NCBI GenBank assembly: GCA_030066045.1
Contig: JASJCJ010000002.1
Coordinates: forward strand, 1-64,000
Length of the DNA stretch: 64,000 nt
Reading direction: 5' to 3'
Origin: Calothrix sp. MO_167.B12
GTDB lineage: Bacteria > Cyanobacteriota > Cyanobacteriia > Cyanobacteriales > Nostocaceae
The notes under the pieces: model-generated
Databases searched by the model: none
Told to the model about the DNA's origin: nothing
What the model saw: only the letters and a program-made list of their open reading frames with translations
Shown here: one piece after another, positions 25,710 through 33,827 of the stretch
Position numbering within the stretch: the stretch's first letter is position 1
Layout: every line of letters starts with the position of its first letter
Made by a program: the position numbers and the translations under genes

Positions 25710-26135
25710 ATGTCAACTGATAACTTTGATGTTTTTCTGGCTCACAATAGTCTCGACAAGCCGCAAGTAGAAGTGATTAATGAGGAACTTAAACAACGTG
25801 GTCTAAAGCCTTGGTTAGACAAAGAACAAATCCCACCAGGACGCTGGTTTCAAGATGTGATCCAAAAAGCAATTCCTAATGTTAAGTCTGCTGCCATATT
25901 TATTGGTGTGAAGGGATTGGGAAAATGGCAAGCACTAGAATTACGATCTTTTATCAGTCTGTGCGTAGAAGCAGATATTCCTGTAATCCCAGTTCTACTT
26001 CCAGGAGTTGATAATATCCCAGAAAACTTGCTTTTTCTTCAAGAACTTCACTGGGTTCGCTTTTTTGAGGGAGTTGATGAAGTAGATGCATTGAATAATC
26101 TTATATGGGGCATTACTGGTGAAAAACCACGATAA
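25710..26135 (+). CDS. Stand-alone TIR domain protein
   Basis: 141-aa protein that is a single TIR domain (DNFDVFLAHNSLDKP, PWLDKEQIPPGRWFQ, KSAAIFIGVKGLGKWQALELRSF). It aligns without gaps to the TIR at the end of the preceding gene, 31 bp upstream, and is probably a tandem duplicate of it. Unlike that copy it keeps Glu four residues after the Trp (W-Q-A-L-E-L), the position of the NAD-cleaving glutamate in TIR enzymes. It may be the catalytic effector, recruited by TIR-TIR contact with the WD40-ROC-TIR protein and depleting NAD when triggered. The TIR call is certain; the effector role is inference. Confidence 0.9.
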   Translation: MSTDNFDVFLAHNSLDKPQVEVINEELKQRGLKPWLDKEQIPPGRWFQDVIQKAIPNVKSAAIFIGVKGLGKWQALELRSFISLCVEADIPVIPVLLPGVDNIPENLLFLQELHWVRFFEGVDEVDALNNLIWGITGEKPR

Positions 26136-26140
26136 TAAAT

Positions 26141-26419
26141 ATGCGTAGTCTTGCAAATATCAGTGCTAAGGAACGGGAAAGCAAGTTTCAAGCCTACCGC
26201 ACTATACCTACTGTTAAAGAATATTTGCTCATTGACCAAACCAACATTTATGTAGAACAGTTTTCTAAGATTGGGAATAAGCGATGGACATTGCGGGAAT
26301 ATGATGAAGAAGATGAGACAATTTCCTTAGAGTCCGTAGCTTTTGACATTTCTATGCAGGATTTGTATAACAAAGTAAAGTTTGAGATGGTTGAGTCAGA
26401 AGCTGATGGGGATAAATGA
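26141..26419 (+). pseudogene. Uma2 family nuclease, C-terminal fragment
   Basis: 92 aa matching the second half of cyanobacterial Uma2/DUF820 proteins (SAKERESKFQAYRTIPTVKEYLLIDQ ... WTLREYDEEDETISLES). The N-terminal half with the catalytic Asp and the E-x-K/Q part is missing, and the ATG start looks accidental (it is 5 bp after the TIR gene). A remnant joined to the TIR gene by deletion or recombination; nuclease activity is not expected. Confidence 0.75.
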
Positions 26420-26991
26420 TAAATCAATTAGAGTTATTGCCATTATTTATCAAATCAAGTAGTAAAAATACTGATTTAAAATTCCCGAACCCATAACCCC
26501 AAAAATGATATTACATTGACTCAATCCCTGAGCCACTAATATTTTTAATTTATGAGTACATTATTAATTACTCAAACCAGAACAAAATAAGAGAATGAGA
26601 TACTAATAAACGCAATACATTGATGCCAACTTTCTCTTTATATAACAACAATATATTACCGAAATTAATTATTACATCTTTTCACATACCATACTGCTAG
26701 TGCAGTGTGGCGTAAGTAAACTGACACTTTGCACCTGTTTTCAAAACCTGTTTTTTTGAGTTTGTGCTGTTGGACTGGTTTGTTACTCCTATCCCGCCCA
26801 AAGATTACTGATTAAAAAACCGCTCCAGGCGCAGAGAACACAGAGGATAGAGAGGTTTAGAAGATAGATCATCTTACACCGAGAAGGGAGTAGTCTTTGT
26901 GAATGTGGTGCATATCAGTCAAGCAATATTGGCAGATCAAAATTGTTTTATTTTTCATATATCGGTACAGGGAATCTAGCAGGAGAAAATC
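26420..26991. other. Intergenic region upstream of PFOR
   Basis: 572 bp with no supported gene. It should carry the nifJ promoter. The ribosome binding site AGCAGGAGAAAATC precedes the nifJ ATG. I did not find a clear NtcA or NifA box. Confidence 0.55.
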
Positions 26992-29900
26992 ATGCCCAAA
27001 GCCTTTGCAACTATTGATGGTAATGAAGCAGTTGCCCGTGTCGCTTACCGCTTAAACGAAGTAGTCGCCATTTATCCCATTACCCCATCCTCACCCATGG
27101 GAGAATGGGCTGATACTTGGTCTGCAAATGGTCGTGCTAACCTCTGGGGGACTATTCCCAGTGTGATTGAGATGCAGAGTGAGGGGGGAGCCGCCGCCGC
27201 CGTCCACGGGGCATTACAAACGGGTTCTCTGACAACAACTTTCACCTCTTCCCAAGGGCTGTTGTTGATGATTCCCAACCTATACAAAATTGCTGGGGAA
27301 CTCACCAGTGCTGTCATCCATGTTGCTGCCCGTTCTCTTGCTACCCAAGCCCTATCTATTTTTGGGGATCAAAGTGATGTGATGGCAGCCCGTGCCACTG
27401 GCTTTGCTTTGCTGTGTTCTGCTTCAGTGCAGGAAAGTTTGGACTTTGCTCTGATTTCCCAAGCCGCTACCCTAAAAGCGCGGGTTCCCTTCATGCACTT
27501 TTTCGATGGTTTCCGCACTTCCCACGAAATTCAGAAGGTAGAACTGCTGCAAGATGGGGATTTACGGGCATTGATTGATGATGATACCATTCTTGCCCAC
27601 CGTGCCCGCGCTTTGACTCCCGATCGCCCTATACTTAGAGGTACAGCACAAAATCCGGATGTTCATTTCCAAGCTAGGGAAAGTGCTAACCCCTACTACA
27701 ATGCTTGTGCGGATATTGTCCAGGCAACAATGGATAAGTTTGGGGAGCAAACGGGCAGATATTACCATATTTTTGATTACCACGGGGCACCGGATGCAGA
27801 GCAGGTAATTGTCCTCATGGGTTCTGGTTGTGAAACGGTGCATGAAACGGTGGATTATCTCAACGCCCGTGGGGAAAAGGTTGGAGTTGTAAAGGTGCGT
27901 TTGTATCGCCCCTTTGATGTGGAGCGGTTTGTCGCTGCCTTACCAAAAACCACCCAGAGAATTGCAGTTTTAGATCGTACCAAGGAACCAGGTAGTATTG
28001 GCGAACCCCTGTATCTAGATGTAGTCACCGCCATCCATGAAGTCTGTAATTCCCTCACTCTCCCCCTCTCCCCATCTCTCACTCCTCTAATTATCGGTGG
28101 GCGTTATGGTATTTCCTCTAAGGAATTTACCCCGGCAATGGTACAGGCAATATTTGCCAACTTAGCCCTAGAACAACCGAAAAATCACTTTACTGTTGGT
28201 ATTAATGACGACGTTACCCATACTTCCCTCAACTTTGACTCCAACTTCTCCACAGAAGCAGATGAGGTGGTGCGGGCAATGTTCTATGGCTTGGGTTCCG
28301 ATGGTACCGTAGGGGCAAACAAAAACTCCATCAAAATTATTGGGGAAGAAACCGACAACTACGCCCAAGGGTACTTTGTCTACGATTCCAAAAAGTCGGG
28401 TTCCATGACAGTTTCCCACCTGCGTTTCGGTCCCCGTCCCATTCACTCCACCTATTTAATAGACAAAGCTAACTTTATTGGTTGCCATCAGTGGGTATTT
28501 CTAGACCGGGTAGATGTACTGAAGGCGGCTGTGCCAGGAGCAACATTCCTCTTAAATAGTCCCTATGATGTGGATACTGTTTGGGAAAATCTCCCAACCC
28601 AGGTACAACAGCAGATTATTGACAAGCACCTCAAATTTTACGTCATTGATGCCAACCAAGTTGCCAGGGATAGTGGTATGGGCAGGCGAATCAATACCAT
28701 TATGCAAGTGTGCTTCTTTGCCTTGGCAGGAGTATTGCCCCAGGAACAAGCGATCGCTAAAATTAAGCAAGCGATCGAAAAGACTTATGGTAAGAAAGGT
28801 GTGGAAGTTGTCCAGATGAACCTGAAGGCGGTGGACAATACCCTGAAAAACTTACAGAAAGTTGATGTTCCCAATACAGTCACCAATCCAAAATCCAAAA
28901 TCGACAATCCAAAATTCATCGACTCCGCCCCGGAATTTGTCCAGGATGTGCTGGGTAAAATGATGGCTTGGCAAGGGGATGACTTACCAGTGAGTGCCTT
29001 ACCTGTGGATGGTACTTATCCCACGGGTACGGCGAAATGGGAAAAACGCAGCGTCGCCCAAGAAATTCCTGTGTGGGATAGGGATGTTTGCGTTCAGTGT
29101 GGTAAATGTGTGATGGTATGTCCCCACGCCGCAATTAGGGGTAAGGCTTACCAACCCAGTGAATTAGAGCAAGCTCCCCCTACCTTTAAATCTACCAATG
29201 CCAAGGACAAGGACTTTGCCGGACAGAAGTTTACCATTCAAGTAGCCCCGGAAGATTGTACAGGCTGCGGTATCTGTGTGGATATTTGCCCTGCCAAAAA
29301 TAAGGCACAACCCAAACGCAAAGCCATTAATATGGAACCCCAGTTACCCTTGCGAGAGCAAGAGCGAGCAAACTGGGATTTCTTCCTCAATTTACCCAAT
29401 CCCGATAGACGTAACTTAAAACTGAACCAAATTCGCCAACAACAACTGCAAGAACCACTATTTGAATTTTCCGGGGCTTGCGCTGGTTGCGGCGAAACCC
29501 CATACTTAAAATTAGTCACACAACTATTTGGCGATCGCTTACTGGTTGCTAATGCTACAGGTTGTTCTTCTATTTATGGGGGTAATTTACCTACCACCCC
29601 CTGGACAAAAAATAGTGAAGGTAGGGGCCCAGCATGGTCTAATAGTTTATTTGAGGATAATGCTGAATTTGGTTTGGGTTTCCGCCTTTCTGTGGATAAA
29701 CAAGCAGAGTATGCAGGGGAACTCCTCCAGCAATTGAGTGGGGAAGTTGGGGATAATCTGGTGCAATCTCTTCTCAATACCCAACAAAGAACTGAAGCTG
29801 ATATCTGGGAACAACGGGAAAGGGTTGCTCAATTAAAGCAGCAGTTAAACAACATCAATACATCCGACAGCAATCTCCAATCCCAAATCCAAACCCTGCA

Positions 29901-30588
29901 ATCCCTCGCAGATTATTTGGTGAGAAAGAGCGTGTGGATAGTAGGTGGTGACGGTTGGGCCTATGATATTGATTTTGGCGGATTGGATCATGTTTTGGCA
30001 AGCGATCGTAATGTGAATATCCTAGTCATGGATACGGAGGTATATTCCAACACCGGCGGGCAGTCTTCTAAAGCCACTCCCAAGGCAGCGGTTGCCAAGT
30101 TTGCCGCTAGTGGTAAACCCGCTGCCAAGAAAGATTTGGGACTCATGGCCATGACCTATGGTAACGTCTACGTAGCGAGTGTAGCATTGGGAGCCAGGGA
30201 CGAACATACACTGAAAGCATTCCTAGAAGCAGAAGCTTATGATGGCCCTTCCTTAATTATTGCCTACAGCCATTGCATAGCCCACGGCATCAACATGACT
30301 ACGGCAATGAGTCGCCAAAAAGAGTTGGTAGAATCTGGACGTTGGTTGTTATATAGATATAATCCCGACTTAGTAGCACAAGGTAAGAACCCCTTACAGT
30401 TAGATAGCCGTCAGCCGAAGCAATCCGTGGAACAGTCCATGTATCAAGAAAATCGCTTCAAAATGCTGACTAAGAGCAAGCCAGAATTGGCTGGGGATTT
30501 GTTACAACAGGCTCAAGCTGAGGCGGAAGCACGTTGGCGGATGTATGAATATTTAGCAGCGCGGAAGATGGATGTTGGCAACGGATAA
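26992..30588 (+). CDS. nifJ: Pyruvate:ferredoxin (flavodoxin) oxidoreductase
   Basis: 1198-aa single-chain PFOR that oxidatively decarboxylates pyruvate to acetyl-CoA while reducing ferredoxin or flavodoxin; used in fermentation and to supply electrons to nitrogenase or hydrogenase. Domain order is complete: N-terminal pyrimidine-binding domain (YPITPSSPMGEWAD), domain II, gamma domain (GTVGANKNSIKIIG), two 4Fe-4S motifs (CVQCGKCVMVCP and CTGCGICVDICP), a third cluster region (CAGCGETPYLK) and the TPP-binding domain (GDGWAYDIDFGGLDH). Length is typical. Linkers contain translated intergenic-type repeats (PLSPSLTPL; TNPKSKIDNPK). A good AGGAG site precedes the ATG. No nif genes flank it. Confidence 0.97.
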   Translation: MPKAFATIDGNEAVARVAYRLNEVVAIYPITPSSPMGEWADTWSANGRANLWGTIPSVIEMQSEGGAAAAVHGALQTGSLTTTFTSSQGLLLMIPNLYKIAGELTSAVIHVAARSLATQALSIFGDQSDVMAARATGFALLCSASVQESLDFALISQAATLKARVPFMHFFDGFRTSHEIQKVELLQDGDLRALIDDDTILAHRARALTPDRPILRGTAQNPDVHFQARESANPYYNACADIVQATMDKFGEQTGRYYHIFDYHGAPDAEQVIVLMGSGCETVHETVDYLNARGEKVGVVKVRLYRPFDVERFVAALPKTTQRIAVLDRTKEPGSIGEPLYLDVVTAIHEVCNSLTLPLSPSLTPLIIGGRYGISSKEFTPAMVQAIFANLALEQPKNHFTVGINDDVTHTSLNFDSNFSTEADEVVRAMFYGLGSDGTVGANKNSIKIIGEETDNYAQGYFVYDSKKSGSMTVSHLRFGPRPIHSTYLIDKANFIGCHQWVFLDRVDVLKAAVPGATFLLNSPYDVDTVWENLPTQVQQQIIDKHLKFYVIDANQVARDSGMGRRINTIMQVCFFALAGVLPQEQAIAKIKQAIEKTYGKKGVEVVQMNLKAVDNTLKNLQKVDVPNTVTNPKSKIDNPKFIDSAPEFVQDVLGKMMAWQGDDLPVSALPVDGTYPTGTAKWEKRSVAQEIPVWDRDVCVQCGKCVMVCPHAAIRGKAYQPSELEQAPPTFKSTNAKDKDFAGQKFTIQVAPEDCTGCGICVDICPAKNKAQPKRKAINMEPQLPLREQERANWDFFLNLPNPDRRNLKLNQIRQQQLQEPLFEFSGACAGCGETPYLKLVTQLFGDRLLVANATGCSSIYGGNLPTTPWTKNSEGRGPAWSNSLFEDNAEFGLGFRLSVDKQAEYAGELLQQLSGEVGDNLVQSLLNTQQRTEADIWEQRERVAQLKQQLNNINTSDSNLQSQIQTLQSLADYLVRKSVWIVGGDGWAYDIDFGGLDHVLASDRNVNILVMDTEVYSNTGGQSSKATPKAAVAKFAASGKPAAKKDLGLMAMTYGNVYVASVALGARDEHTLKAFLEAEAYDGPSLIIAYSHCIAHGINMTTAMSRQKELVESGRWLLYRYNPDLVAQGKNPLQLDSRQPKQSVEQSMYQENRFKMLTKSKPELAGDLLQQAQAEAEARWRMYEYLAARKMDVGNG

Positions 30589-30761
30589 TTCCTGCTGGAG
30601 TTACCTCCTTGACAAATCATCATGACTGAAAAGTCAGCTCTTACCTTCTCCTTAATAAGGAGAGGGTGCCGCAGGCGGGTGAGGTTTTATAAGTATTCAT
30701 CCACACGTGATATTACTACTAACCTCTATTACTCCCTTCCCGCTAGAAGATTACCTATAAC

Positions 30762-30881
30762 GTAGGTTGGGTTGAACGGATTGAAACCCAACGATATGCT
30801 GGGTTTCGTTCCTCAAACGCCACTTCCTACAACGGAGGGAACCTCCGCAACGGAGTGGCTCCCCAGCCTACAATTTTTCGG
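30762..30881. repeat. GTAGGTTGGGTT palindromic repeat, copy c
   Basis: Starts GTAGGTTGGGTTGAACGG, contains AACCCAACGATATGCTGGGTTTCG and ends CCCAGCCTAC, with a GGAGGGAACCTCCGC hairpin inserted near the right end. It fills most of the 297-bp gap after nifJ. The gap also has CTCCTTAATAAGGAG at 30650-30664, a possible terminator. Confidence 0.7.
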
Positions 30882-30885
30882 TAAT

Positions 30886-31440
30886 TTAACACCGGGAAGG
30901 GAGTAACTTGAATTGTTGTATTAATGTCTCCACACTGGCATTATGATCCAAGAAAGAAAATAAATGTCTATAGCAGAGTTTACCTTCTTTATCTAATAGG
31001 AATTGAGCTGGTAAAGGCGCTCCTAAAGCTTGTCCTGTGTGATATGCACGAAATACTTGACAGCTAGGGTCACTTAGTAAAGGCATTTTCAACCCTAAAT
31101 CCCTAACTACTATTTGACTCTGGCGTTCGTCAGTGCTAGTAATCATTAAAACTTCAATGCCAGAGTTTTGAAATTGCTCGTAATTCTCATTCAAAGCGAT
31201 GATTTGGGGATAACAAAACGGGCAATATTGTTTTTCTGTGAAAATACGTGTAAATGCCAGTATAACAGGTTGTTTGCCTTGATAATCTGATAACTTAACC
31301 AAAGTGCCATGAGTAATATCTGGTAGTTGAAAATCTGGTGTTTTTCCTCCCAGTTCTAATTGACTTGTGGCTGGGATGGGTAAAAAATTGCGGAAGAAAC
31401 GTTCATTTAATAAGCCACTAAAATCGGTTGAAGTTAACAT
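30886..31440 (-). CDS. Peroxiredoxin-like (AhpC/TSA) protein
   Basis: 184-aa thioredoxin-fold protein of the AhpC/TSA family, expected to reduce peroxides. The domain begins at GGKTPDFQLPDITHGTLVKLSDYQGK. The redox motif is YCPFCYPQI, so both Cys of a CxxC pair are present, unlike the single peroxidatic Cys of most Prx. The segment LSDPSCQVFRAYHTG adds a third Cys that could act as resolving residue. No signal peptide. It follows the 2-OGDC gene on the same strand with a 463-bp gap, so it is probably a separate unit. Confidence 0.85.
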   Translation of the reverse strand: MLTSTDFSGLLNERFFRNFLPIPATSQLELGGKTPDFQLPDITHGTLVKLSDYQGKQPVILAFTRIFTEKQYCPFCYPQIIALNENYEQFQNSGIEVLMITSTDERQSQIVVRDLGLKMPLLSDPSCQVFRAYHTGQALGAPLPAQFLLDKEGKLCYRHLFSFLDHNASVETLIQQFKLLPSRC

Positions 31441-31510
31441 TTTTTATCTACGATTAATATACCCCTCATTAGTTTAATAGATTTTCAGAATCGAAATTAC
31501 CACAGTAACT

Positions 31511-31618
31511 GACAAGTCATCATCAACGGATATGATGAGAATGTTTGTCCTATAACAGATTCATTGTAGGGGCGCTGCGGCTTGCGCCCTTGTCATTGGT
31601 AAAATTATTTTCATAAAT
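31511..31618 (-). repeat. Interspersed repeat, copy 1 of a 110-bp pair
   Basis: The reverse complement (TTTATGAAAATAATTTTACC ... ATCCGTTGATGATGACTTGTC) is about 90% identical to 61014-61122. It contains GGGCGCAAGCCGCAGCGCCCC, a strong hairpin. The remaining gap to 31903 holds no gene. Confidence 0.85.
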
Positions 31619-31903
31619 TACCTTAATAGTATTGATATTTCTCTCCAAATAGGGTGAACCTTCACTTCTGCTGCTATTTTGGCAATTTGTAAGTCCGGAG
31701 ATTTTAATCTCTTTTCTAGCATTTATTCCAGTTTTTCCCATACACACATCTTGCACGCCTCGTATTAATACTGATTCTTTATATTATTAATAAGACACTC
31801 CGCTCGTTCTAAAAAAGGTAAAAGAGCATATGGCTCAAGACTCCCCCTTCCTACGTCGGGGAGGTAGATGGCGCAGCTACCAGCAACGCCATAAAACTAA
31901 TAT

Positions 31904-33547
31904 CTAAATTTCACAACTCAATTCCCCAGATTTTTGAGTAAAGCGAATATTCTCCCGATAATCCACTGGACAATCAATTACCGCCGGTACATCCTGCGCC
32001 AAAGCCTCTTTTAATATGGGGACTAAATCAGTGGCAGCTTCTACGCGGTAGCCTTTTAAACCCATACTTGACGCTAATTTGACAAAATCAGGGTTGCCAA
32101 AATGAACAAAGGATGAATTACCTTTACCAAATTGATTTTCTTGTTTCCATTCAATTAAGCCATAGCCACCATCATTAAAAATTAGGGTGACAAAGGCAGT
32201 ACCCACCCGTAAAGCAGTTTCTAATTCTTGACAATTCATCATAAATCCACCATCTCCAGTTGCTGCCACAATTTTGCGATTAGGATAAACCAGTTTCGCC
32301 GCTAAAGCACCGGGAATGGCAATTCCCATTGCTGCAAAGCCATTAGAAATCAAGCAAGTATTGGGACTATGACAATGATAATGGCGGGCAATCCACATTT
32401 TATGAGCGCCCACATCAGAAATGACAATATCATCGGGTCCCATAACCTGACGCAAGTCATAAATTAACTTTTGTGGCTTAATGGGAAACCCATCATCATT
32501 AGCATATTGCTCGTAATCGGAGCGAATATTTGGTTTTAGACTAATAGCATAAGGATTAGCTCTAATTTCTCTGTCTGCTAGTTTCAATATTTCCGTGAGG
32601 GAATCCGAAATATCTCCTACAACTTCCACAGTAGGAATATAGCTGCTATCAATTTCTGCTGGATTTGCCCCAATATGAATAATGGGAATATTACCTTCAG
32701 GATTCCATTTTTTCGGAGAAAACTCAATTAAATCGTAACCGATGGCAATTACTAAATCCGTATTATCAAAACCACAGGTGATAAAATCCCGTAATTGTAA
32801 TCCTACTGACCATAAAGCTAAGGGATGAGTATAAGGAATTACCCCCTTTCCCATAAAGGTATTGGCGGCTGGAATATTCATCTGGGTGGCAAATTGGGTT
32901 ACAGCATCGCTGGCTTGGGCACGAATAGCTCCATTCCCTACTAAAATGATGGGATTAATAGCTTGGGAAATGGCGGCGGCAGCAGCCCTAATACTGGCAA
33001 AGGAAGCATAGGTTTTTTCAATGTTGTCCTTATGTAAAGGTTTTCCTTCCACGGGCATAGCGGCAATATTTTCCGGCAAATCAATGTGAACTGCTCCCGG
33101 TTTTTCCGTTTGTGCCCGCTTAAATGCCTTACGGACAAGTTCTGGGGTAATGCTTGGTCGGACAATTTGTTTATTCCACTTAGTAACTGGAGCAAACATT
33201 GCTACTAAATCCAAGTATTGATGGGATTCAATATGCATTCTATCTGTACCCACCTGTCCGGTAATTGCCACAAGGGGAGCACCATCTAGATTGGCATCGG
33301 CTACCCCAGTCATTAAGTTGGTAGCTCCCGGTCCCAGTGTAGAAAGACACACTCCAGCTTTTCCTGTCAGTCGTCCATAGACATCTGCCATAAAAGCTGC
33401 ACCTTGTTCGTGGCGAGTGGTGATAAACTGGATAGAAGAATTTTTCAAGGCTTCTAGAACGTGCAAATTTTCTTCCCCAGGAAGTCCGAAGACGTATTCC
33501 ACCCCTTCATTTTCCAAACATTTTACTAATAGTTCTGCTGTGTTCAT
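31904..33547 (-). CDS. 2-oxoglutarate decarboxylase (acetolactate-synthase-like)
   Basis: 547-aa TPP enzyme, usually labelled acetolactate synthase large subunit. In Synechococcus sp. PCC 7002 the homologue of this length (A2770), paired with the next aldehyde dehydrogenase, was shown to be 2-oxoglutarate decarboxylase, making succinic semialdehyde and bypassing 2-oxoglutarate dehydrogenase in the TCA cycle. Seen here: the TPP-activating Glu region TTRHEQGAAFMADVYGR, LGPGATN, and the TPP/Mg motif GDGGFMMN...NDGGYGLIEW. No regulatory small subunit is adjacent, as would be expected for biosynthetic AHAS. GAGGGGAAGG precedes the ATG. It lies 280 bp downstream of SSADH on the same strand. The functional name relies on that gene pairing. 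Confidence 0.85.
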   Translation of the reverse strand: MNTAELLVKCLENEGVEYVFGLPGEENLHVLEALKNSSIQFITTRHEQGAAFMADVYGRLTGKAGVCLSTLGPGATNLMTGVADANLDGAPLVAITGQVGTDRMHIESHQYLDLVAMFAPVTKWNKQIVRPSITPELVRKAFKRAQTEKPGAVHIDLPENIAAMPVEGKPLHKDNIEKTYASFASIRAAAAAISQAINPIILVGNGAIRAQASDAVTQFATQMNIPAANTFMGKGVIPYTHPLALWSVGLQLRDFITCGFDNTDLVIAIGYDLIEFSPKKWNPEGNIPIIHIGANPAEIDSSYIPTVEVVGDISDSLTEILKLADREIRANPYAISLKPNIRSDYEQYANDDGFPIKPQKLIYDLRQVMGPDDIVISDVGAHKMWIARHYHCHSPNTCLISNGFAAMGIAIPGALAAKLVYPNRKIVAATGDGGFMMNCQELETALRVGTAFVTLIFNDGGYGLIEWKQENQFGKGNSSFVHFGNPDFVKLASSMGLKGYRVEAATDLVPILKEALAQDVPAVIDCPVDYRENIRFTQKSGELSCEI

Positions 33548-33827
33548 TTTTGTTACCTTCCCCTCATCCTCAGCTTTTTAATATTATTGGGACTTACCAC
33601 GTTAACGGAAAAATCAAGTTATGCAATTTAGGATTTTGGATTTTATATTTTAGATTGTGAAAAACGGATCATATTTTGGTAATTTTGTCAGGCAAGCATT
33701 GCTCACCTGACAATTATTTATACTTACATCACAATCTATTTTGATAATGGGTAAATCTGAGTAATTTATTAGTTACAGTGCTGTGCAGGTAAATGAAGTA
33801 CTTGATAACAGTTAACAGTTAACTGAT

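Noticed and set aside
28916-29134. Minus-strand ORFs within nifJ
   Set aside because: Shadows of a long conserved gene.
31904-33547. Acetolactate synthase (ilvB) as the name
   Set aside because: No small subunit, and pairing with SSADH matches the proven 2-oxoglutarate decarboxylase arrangement.
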